Program-made: the position numbers and the translations under genes
Notes under the pieces: model-generated
The model's database searches: none
What the model saw: only the letters and a program-made list of their open reading frames with translations
Told to the model about the DNA's origin: nothing
Shown: piece after piece, positions 58,375-64,000 of the stretch
Layout: every line of letters begins with the position of its first letter
Numbering within the stretch: position 1 is the first letter of the stretch
DNA from: Corallochytrium limacisporum
Taxonomy: Eukaryota > Opisthokonta
Assembly (NCBI GenBank): GCA_002811645.1
Contig: PDIP01000001.1
Span: forward strand, 11,842 to 75,841
Reading direction: 5' to 3'
DNA length: 64,000 nt

Positions 58375-58918
58375 AGTATCATTGTAGGGCTACTGCTTGC
58401 TGTGACGGTTTTCTGCCGCCTTATCCTTTTAGATCATCCTGCTACTTTCAATAGTGATGGTGTGTTTCTCAACAGTATCATCATAAGCCTACAAACCCCC
58501 AGGTACACTCCTTTATACCTCCACCCTACTCTAGGTGACCACGCGAATCCGTGTTTGGGTAGGGGTCCAATAACCGCAACGAGGGTACCTCCTGGTAGAA
58601 ACCCCCTCCCTCCCCTTGCTAGTCGAGAGACCCGCCCTGGTCTCCTTGATCAGCGAGCGGTCCGAACTCTAATAGGTGGAAAGCATTCTATTGCTGTGCA
58701 TTTCTTCGTGTGTTCCCGGGTTCAAAAGATATTTTAGGCAGTAGTAAGCGTCCCCATTGTTTAGCTGGTGTCTGAGAGAAGCCAATAGAACCACTGAAAC
58801 ACGGGAGAAGTTGACAGGATCGGATCCTCTCGTACACCTCATTTGAGGGCAATTTATAGGGCATTGTTCATTAACAGAAAGGGGCCGGACATGAGCCTTC
58901 CTTGGAGTAATTTTGAAC
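58375..58918. other. Divergent intergenic region, TRM5/HSL
   Basis: About 540 bases with the GGCGGGTCTC motif on the minus strand (58627-58636) and a TATA-like TTTATAGG near 58853. No gene is supported. Confidence 0.5.
58627..58636 (-). promoter_or_regulatory. GGCGGGTCTC motif, upstream of TRM5
   Basis: Third copy; the same orientation relative to its gene as upstream of NOC2 and the pseudouridine synthase gene. Confidence 0.35.
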
Positions 58919-60985
58919 ATGGATCTTCTGCAAGATTTTGTCTGGCGCAGTCAAGCAGCAGATATTGCTGCTGTAGACTGTGCCCAAGCATCAGGGACGG
59001 AGCTTGGAGTCTTAATTGCATCATTAGAAGATATTCGCCAGAGTGAGGCCAAAGAAGCAGACAGTGAACAACTAAGGCTTCGTAACAGTGGAATTTTAAC
59101 AAATGGAATAGCAGAAGCAACAGAGCCATTGACAGATACAGCATGGTTTGACAGTTTTGTCTCTGAGAAAGTGTCCTTCCTTTCCGGGCGAATAAGTAGA
59201 CTTATAGTTCAATTAGGACAGCGCAACGACTATGAAGAATTACGAACTGCCGTAGAGGCCTTGGATAGGTTGTTACCGGTTATTCAAGCGGATGCAGAAT
59301 TCATCATTGCCCGAAGTCGCGAAAAGGGTCTTCCTGTTTATGACAATGAGAACTCAGTGATAGGACGTGTACCAATCAACGGGTACCTAAGTCTGATCTA
59401 CGTAATGGGAAGAGCACTAAAGAGAGGCGGGGCTCTAATTGTGGATATGGAGAAAGCTTACAGCAACACATTCAGCTTCTTCAATCAGAACTTTTGGAAA
59501 CAAGAGATCATGGATATGTGCGCCATTTTGTCCGCCCTTTTGGCAACATTTGCATTGGCAAGAGAAACTCTCGAGGAGGATGCACTGGCACAGGAATCTT
59601 GTGACCAGCATACAGAAGGCGTGAGCGCGACAGACGGAGGAATGCCGTACTACGGGACCTATTTCCCCAAAGACAAAGACAAGATGAACACTATGCTGTT
59701 ACTCAATTGCCAATACTTTTATGGGCGACGCTTTGGCTTCGTCTTTCCAAGCTCCGTCAAGCGATTGTTGAAGATCATTGTGACCGCAACAGCGGGGTTT
59801 GCTGACGGGTATGCTTCGAGCCAGACCGCCTTCTTTCAGCAGGCTGTGATGGCTCTTAAGAGTGTTCACTACGTCATGCATCAGCAGAGTCGCTCACAGG
59901 CTCTTGTCAAGCAATTTGCGAAGGGTGATGTTGAATTCACATCCACTTTCTTTAATCTTTTGGAGACTACCGTCGCCAAACACTACGGAAAAATTGCCTC
60001 TCCCACAATGGCACTGAACCGAGTGTTCAAGCTCCCGGTAATGTCCTTCAGGCAATTGACCAATGGAATGACCCGCGGGTTTGACAGTGAAGATCCAAGT
60101 GATGTGTTGCTGCAAGCAGAGAAGAAATTCGTACAGGTTCGTCTTTTGAGTGCCAACAGGTTCCGGGTACAGATGCGAAGTTCAAAGGATTCTGGAAATT
60201 TGGAAGCAGAAGAGGCCATCAATGATGTTGACGCAAATAGGATGGCCAAACAATTGATAATGCATTTTCATGGAGGAGGATTCATAGCCCAAACATCGTT
60301 ATCACATGAAGTGTACCTAAGACTATGGGCCAAAGAATTCAATATTCCAGTCGTATCGGTAGATTACTCCCTATCACCCGAAAATCACTTTCCTGTTGCC
60401 GTATACGAGGCTTTCTATGCATACTGCTGGTCGCTTCGGTATCATCATCGCTATGGGGTATCAAACCTTGACGAAATAGTATTGTGTGGTGATTCAGCAG
60501 GCGCAAATCTTTGCATCGCTATCTGCTTGCTTTGCCACAAGTTCAGTATTCGAATGCCGACCGGAATTGTTATCGCATATCCACCATTGAATATGGAGTA
60601 CGACATGGCGGCCAGCAGGATGTTGTCCATTATGGATCCAATGCTTCCTTCTGCTGTCTTGAAGTGCTGCCTAGAGGCATACATCCCAGAAGAAGAGAAA
60701 GCCAATCGCAAGGATCCTCTAGCGTCACCTATTTTTGCTGCAGATGATCAGTTAGGAACATTTCCACCCTGTAGAATACTTACATCGAGTCTAGATCCTC
60801 TGTTTGATGATTCGATGGTTTTCGCCAAACGACTTGATGAATGTGGAGTAGATGTCATCGCACACGTATTCAGCACTCTTCCGCATGGATTTTGGAACTT
60901 TGCTCAAGCAAACAGTGAAGCCTTCCGGGCGTTTACCAAATCTTCGCAGTACATTGCTGCCCTGCTGGGCAAATCTCGCAAGTAG
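58919..60985 (+). CDS. LIPE: Hormone-sensitive lipase family protein
   Basis: A 688-residue neutral lipase of the HSL family. The frame opens at TTG; the first ATG is 58919. An HSL-type N-terminal helical domain (about 1-400) precedes an alpha/beta hydrolase. Oxyanion motif HGGGF starts at His 451; nucleophile Ser 526 in GDSAGANL; acid Asp 626 in SSLDPLFDD; His 656 in LPHGFWNF. The YSLSPENHFP strand typical of HSL lies between. It lacks the long Ser-rich regulatory module of the mammalian enzyme, so PKA control as in adipocytes is not expected. It should hydrolyse diacylglycerol or sterol esters at lipid droplets. No membrane helix is predicted. Confidence 0.93.
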   Translation: MDLLQDFVWRSQAADIAAVDCAQASGTELGVLIASLEDIRQSEAKEADSEQLRLRNSGILTNGIAEATEPLTDTAWFDSFVSEKVSFLSGRISRLIVQLGQRNDYEELRTAVEALDRLLPVIQADAEFIIARSREKGLPVYDNENSVIGRVPINGYLSLIYVMGRALKRGGALIVDMEKAYSNTFSFFNQNFWKQEIMDMCAILSALLATFALARETLEEDALAQESCDQHTEGVSATDGGMPYYGTYFPKDKDKMNTMLLLNCQYFYGRRFGFVFPSSVKRLLKIIVTATAGFADGYASSQTAFFQQAVMALKSVHYVMHQQSRSQALVKQFAKGDVEFTSTFFNLLETTVAKHYGKIASPTMALNRVFKLPVMSFRQLTNGMTRGFDSEDPSDVLLQAEKKFVQVRLLSANRFRVQMRSSKDSGNLEAEEAINDVDANRMAKQLIMHFHGGGFIAQTSLSHEVYLRLWAKEFNIPVVSVDYSLSPENHFPVAVYEAFYAYCWSLRYHHRYGVSNLDEIVLCGDSAGANLCIAICLLCHKFSIRMPTGIVIAYPPLNMEYDMAASRMLSIMDPMLPSAVLKCCLEAYIPEEEKANRKDPLASPIFAADDQLGTFPPCRILTSSLDPLFDDSMVFAKRLDECGVDVIAHVFSTLPHGFWNFAQANSEAFRAFTKSSQYIAALLGKSRK

Positions 60986-62303
60986 GGAATCCAATCAATG
61001 TATTCAATTCTTTTTGAACCACTTACACGAATTCAATACAGATAGTTTTTGTAGGTTCACTTGAATATTATAGTAGGCAGCGTGACAATATGTGTAATTT
61101 GCGCAATTGGATTATAAAGTTCTTTCGCTAGAGTGCATACACCAATAGAATTACTTGGTCCATCTTCAATAGGCATTCCAGAGATTGTTATTGTGAAGTT
61201 TTCTCTTACATGTTGGTTTGCACTCGCCGTGCGACGAATTGTTGTCCGCAATTGTTTCCGCTTCTATGTCGTCGTCACTCCCGCGCCCCACCTTCCTTGT
61301 TCCCCGATTTGCAAAGGGGAAATGGAAGCGCTTGTGTGCTGGGTCCACGTATGGCAGACCTAACTCTGTCTACGAGAAACCTCCTCAATTCAGTGTGCGT
61401 CGAGACAGTGGTCCGCTAGTCGTAAGCGAAGACTTTTCTGTGACCAGCGGAATCAATAACCACCCGGTAACCCTGTTGGACAAATTGTGTCTAGCGTTTG
61501 CATACATACAGAATGGAAAAATATGACTCAGACGCGTTAGTTCATACATCTTCCGTCTCACTCTTAACGGGACCAGGGCTTAATTCTGAAACCCGTTCTC
61601 CGCGAGGTCTGCGCTCTCGAGGGTGGTGGGTGTGTTGCGAGGGGAGGTAAAAATAGAACGAAACAGATGCACACTCGCAGAGACACATGCGCCTACGCAA
61701 GAGTTTTTGGTTAGGGCATGCGAAAATCACTGTGTGTGGCGTCGGTTTTACGCCGGTCCTCCCATACCCACCTTCCCATTGTTCAAGTATATGTACACAA
61801 CCGTTCCTGCCAGAGTCGGCAGCAGTGTTGGTACAAGTCGTCCTGGCCAACTGCCGCCTCTCTGTCGACCAATCCCTGAGAGAGAAGGTGGGGCCCGGTC
61901 TGTTTGCGCGAAAGTGATGGGGCAACGAAATTTTTTTCCGACTTCCTCTGTCACCCTTTGACTGCAGGCAGTTTCCGGCACACCAATTTTCGGCACAAAA
62001 CACACACATTCAGAGTACAAACACATAACGATCCCTTCGCAGGGACAAGGCCCCATCATCCGATACTCTCCACACCCACCCAATGCTGACAAGCTGGGGG
62101 AGGAGATTAATATCTATTCGGTACGGAGTAGGTCACTACCGTGTGCTCACCGGAGCGGAAAGGTATCTCAAAGAGTTCAGCAGGTATTCCACTGGGAGCA
62201 ATCCTGGCCGTGACAATCAGTGGGAAACTCTAGGTGACCTTATCTACACCACGAAGGTGGTGAGTGGCGGTTTCAAGTAGTGCGCATGTTCTAGAGTTGA
62301 ACC
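60986..62303. other. Intergenic between HSL and the 62.3-kb gene
   Basis: About 1.3 kb. Apart from the small frame at 62083-62280 nothing is supported; the minus-strand frame 61542-62009 is Cys/Arg-rich and random-looking. Confidence 0.5.
62083..62280 (+). CDS. Possible small ORF/uORF with presequence-like product
   Basis: A 65-codon frame from ATG to TAG, ending 23 bases before the next gene's ATG and in a different frame. The product begins MLTSWGRRLISIRYGVGHYR and lacks acids for 25 residues, like a mitochondrial presequence. No in-frame splice joining it to the downstream gene works, because a TGA precedes that ATG. It may be an upstream ORF, a small protein, or the sign of a sequence error separating a presequence from its gene. 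Confidence 0.25.
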   Translation: MLTSWGRRLISIRYGVGHYRVLTGAERYLKEFSRYSTGSNPGRDNQWETLGDLIYTTKVVSGGFK

Positions 62304-63104
62304 ATGCTGGCGAATCAAAAACACGAAGATGAAAGCCTTGCCGTGCGCCTGGGCATTGACTTTGTGTCGGCCAGTGGTGCTGCCTTTCTTGTCAGTCCAC
62401 TTGTTTGCACCATTGACCGTGCTATTATTTCCAATGCCTCAGGGTCCATGAAGATGAAAGATAGTATCATAAAGGGACTCACTGAGTTTGTAACAAACCC
62501 CGCTAAGGCGTTCAGTAGACGAGAGTTCTTATTGATCTGGGGTGTGTACACAGCCACATACGTGACAGCTAACACCATCATGACCGTAGCAGAAAGAATG
62601 GATAAAGACGCGGGGTGGCCTAAGTTCCTCGGTACCACTGTGGTCAATCTAGTCACGTGCATTGGAAAAGACAGAGAGTTTACGCGAATGTTCGGAACGG
62701 TTGCGCCAAAGCCACTCCCTGTCGCTACATATGGGCTGTTCGCTGTTCGTGACTCAATGACCATAGGGGCTAGCTTCAATGCACCGAAATATGCGTCTGC
62801 CAAGATCCGACAAACATTTGGGGAAGAAAACATCTCCCGTCAGAGTGCTGATAACGTTGCACAATTGTTTTGCCCAGCCGTGGTCCAATTTGCAAGTACT
62901 CCCATCCATCTCCTAGGTCTTGACCTGTACAACAACCCTGGGGCATCGGCAGCCTCACGCATTGCACAGATTCGATCCACGTACATCGGCAGTGCGCTGG
63001 CCCGGATCGGACGTATTGGTCCCGCTTTCGGCTTCGGAGGTATCGGGAACACGTACTTCAGAAAGGGCCTACAGCACCAATTGCTCGGGCACAGCTGGAA
63101 CTGA
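62304..63104 (+). CDS. Conserved multi-pass membrane protein, possibly mitochondrial
   Basis: A 266-residue protein with several amphipathic or hydrophobic stretches separated by basic loops: about 17-38, 74-95, 110-122, 135-150, 185-208 and 240-255. The segments YGLFAVRDSMTIGASFN and PAVVQFASTPIHLLGLDLYN look conserved and recall uncharacterised mitochondrial membrane proteins of fungi, with a carrier-like feel but no PxD/ExxK carrier signature. I do not recognise a named family. The start ATG has a good context (ACC ATG C). The presequence-like small ORF just upstream strengthens the mitochondrial idea slightly. Function unknown. Confidence 0.65.
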   Translation: MLANQKHEDESLAVRLGIDFVSASGAAFLVSPLVCTIDRAIISNASGSMKMKDSIIKGLTEFVTNPAKAFSRREFLLIWGVYTATYVTANTIMTVAERMDKDAGWPKFLGTTVVNLVTCIGKDREFTRMFGTVAPKPLPVATYGLFAVRDSMTIGASFNAPKYASAKIRQTFGEENISRQSADNVAQLFCPAVVQFASTPIHLLGLDLYNNPGASAASRIAQIRSTYIGSALARIGRIGPAFGFGGIGNTYFRKGLQHQLLGHSWN

Positions 63105-63628
63105 GTAGGTTAAAGGCATCCTGAAGCGTGCAAAGAGAAAGCCCAGCAAAAACAAGTGTAACATAAAGCATCTTAGAACTAGTTTCCTTGTGATGAGGCA
63201 ATGGAAAACTTTGGGAACCATGACCGGAACAGATGTATAGTGAATTCCCCCCCCCCCTTCCCACCTTCCCCGTCCCCTTCCCCTTGCCCTTTCCCTTCCC
63301 CTCTCATTGATGTACTTCCCATCTCGCTTTTCCTTGTGCGTACGCCGTTGTTGGGTTCTTCCCCTACCCCACCGGCGCATCGGCGTTCGACACTTGGACC
63401 CTTCCCCACGAAATTGCGCGCCAAGGACCCAAGATTACGTTTTGCGGGTCAAACGCGATTCGTGCGATGAGCGTTTATGCACTTCCCGTCGTTGTCTCCG
63501 ATTATGGTATAAGCTGGCCATTGGTAAATGAGAATTAGAATGAACACAAACCTTCTATTTAGTTGTACCTTGATCGGTCAACGCAAACACGGAGGAGCCT
63601 GCGGTTGAATATGATTACGTAGCTCGGC
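63105..63628. other. Intergenic near right edge
   Basis: About 520 bases with an 11-base C run (63247-63257) followed by a CT-rich tract. No gene is supported. Confidence 0.5.
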
Positions 63629-64000
63629 ATGCCTGTGACCGGCAGAATGGAACCGCGGGAAATGGAAGAGTCCCGCACAGTACGGGCTCTCAAGCTGGTC
63701 CACCACAGTAAAACCGTCGCGGAGGCAATACAGAAGAGACTAAGGACCCTAGATGTTTGGTTGTCTCGGGACTCCAACACCGGACAAGATCTTGATGTTT
63801 CAGATGGGAGCAAACTGGGCAGTGGAAACATTGAGGAGTATTGCATGGCGATAGAAGAAGGCCTACTTACTCTCCTAGCAGGTCTGGAGAGTATGGCAAA
63901 TGAACTGTTTGCATCGAATCGTGATTTGCAAAATGTACGAGGCAAGCTGGCGTCCCTGCGACAACAATGCAGGCTAAGAGATAAAGAATATCAGAATGGA
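63629..64000 (+). CDS. Partial coiled-coil protein running off the right edge
   Basis: An open frame starts at ATG 63629 (in-frame TAG nine bases upstream at 63620) and stays open for 124 codons to the end of the window. The product begins MPVTGRMEPREMEESRTVRA and is strongly helical, with heptad-like stretches (KTVAEAIQKRLRTLDVWL; LASLRQQCRLRDKEYQ). No domain is recognised. Because the 3' part is outside the window, size and function cannot be judged. Confidence 0.6.
   Translation, partial: MPVTGRMEPREMEESRTVRALKLVHHSKTVAEAIQKRLRTLDVWLSRDSNTGQDLDVSDGSKLGSGNIEEYCMAIEEGLLTLLAGLESMANELFASNRDLQNVRGKLASLRQQCRLRDKEYQNG

Noticed and set aside
42708-61735. 15-base identity GCGAAAATCACTGTG at about 42709 and 61720
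   Set aside because: One or a few 15-mer coincidences are expected in 64 kb; flanks do not match.
1-64000. Prokaryotic features (operons, Shine-Dalgarno sites, CRISPR, IS elements)
   Set aside because: Gene structure, introns, Kozak contexts and families are eukaryotic; no direct-repeat arrays or transposase genes were seen.

Overview
The window looks like a compact nuclear genome of a unicellular opisthokont, most likely a holozoan. This is inferred from gene content: a receptor tyrosine kinase with leucine-rich L-type ectodomain, an RA-REM-CDC25 RasGEF, WBP2, LARP4, CC2D1/Lgd, LAMTOR4 and FHIP homologues, together with fungus/protist-like TTL and Kv-beta/KAB genes. Genes are almost intronless and intergenic gaps are mostly 0.1-1.4 kb. 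Corallochytrium limacisporum or a relative would fit (few introns, filasterean/ichthyosporean-like signalling, flagellar gene remnants), but this is a guess that needs a search. There is no operon structure, no CRISPR, and no recognisable tRNA or rRNA. Two assembly gaps are filled with N (26464-27015 and 37865-37940), both bounded by G or C homopolymers.

Layout: 0.4-14.6 kb holds mainly housekeeping and RNA-metabolism genes (TSPO, EDC4, OXA1, NOC2, a pseudouridine synthase, a coiled-coil gene, transaldolase). 14.7-24.1 kb is a signalling/trafficking block: a receptor tyrosine kinase and a RasGEF placed head to head, then an FHIP-like dynein-adaptor protein. 24.1-28.4 kb is gene-poor and contains the larger gap. 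28.4-36.6 kb carries a CLC chloride channel, a Kv-beta-type aldo-keto reductase and an ArsJ-like major facilitator transporter. 36.6-39.4 kb is another gene-poor stretch with the second gap and two hairpins. 39.4-63.1 kb is dense again: TTL-domain protein, WBP2, LARP4, NDUFA12, CC2D1, LAMTOR4, RCE1, a 3' fragment of an axonemal dynein intermediate chain, mitochondrial bS21, GAR1, LACTB2, an interrupted frame, a two-exon coiled-coil gene, TRM5, hormone-sensitive lipase and a multi-pass membrane protein. A coiled-coil gene runs off the right edge.

Several genes belong to common processes. NOC2, GAR1, TRM5 and the pseudouridine synthase serve ribosome or tRNA maturation; three of them (not GAR1) share a 10-base upstream motif in the same orientation. 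OXA1, NDUFA12, bS21m, TSPO and probably the 62.3-kb gene are mitochondrial. EDC4 and LARP4 act on mRNA. The receptor kinase, RasGEF, RCE1 (Ras CAAX processing) and LAMTOR4 touch Ras/mTOR signalling. For several genes the first true ATG lies inside the longest open frame, and the starts below use that ATG. The most unusual items are the eukaryotic ArsJ homologue, the orphan dynein intermediate-chain fragment, the divergent RTK/RasGEF pair with an atypical kinase, an exact tandem duplication in EDC4, the huge inter-CBS insert of the chloride channel, and an intron whose branch site abuts the acceptor.
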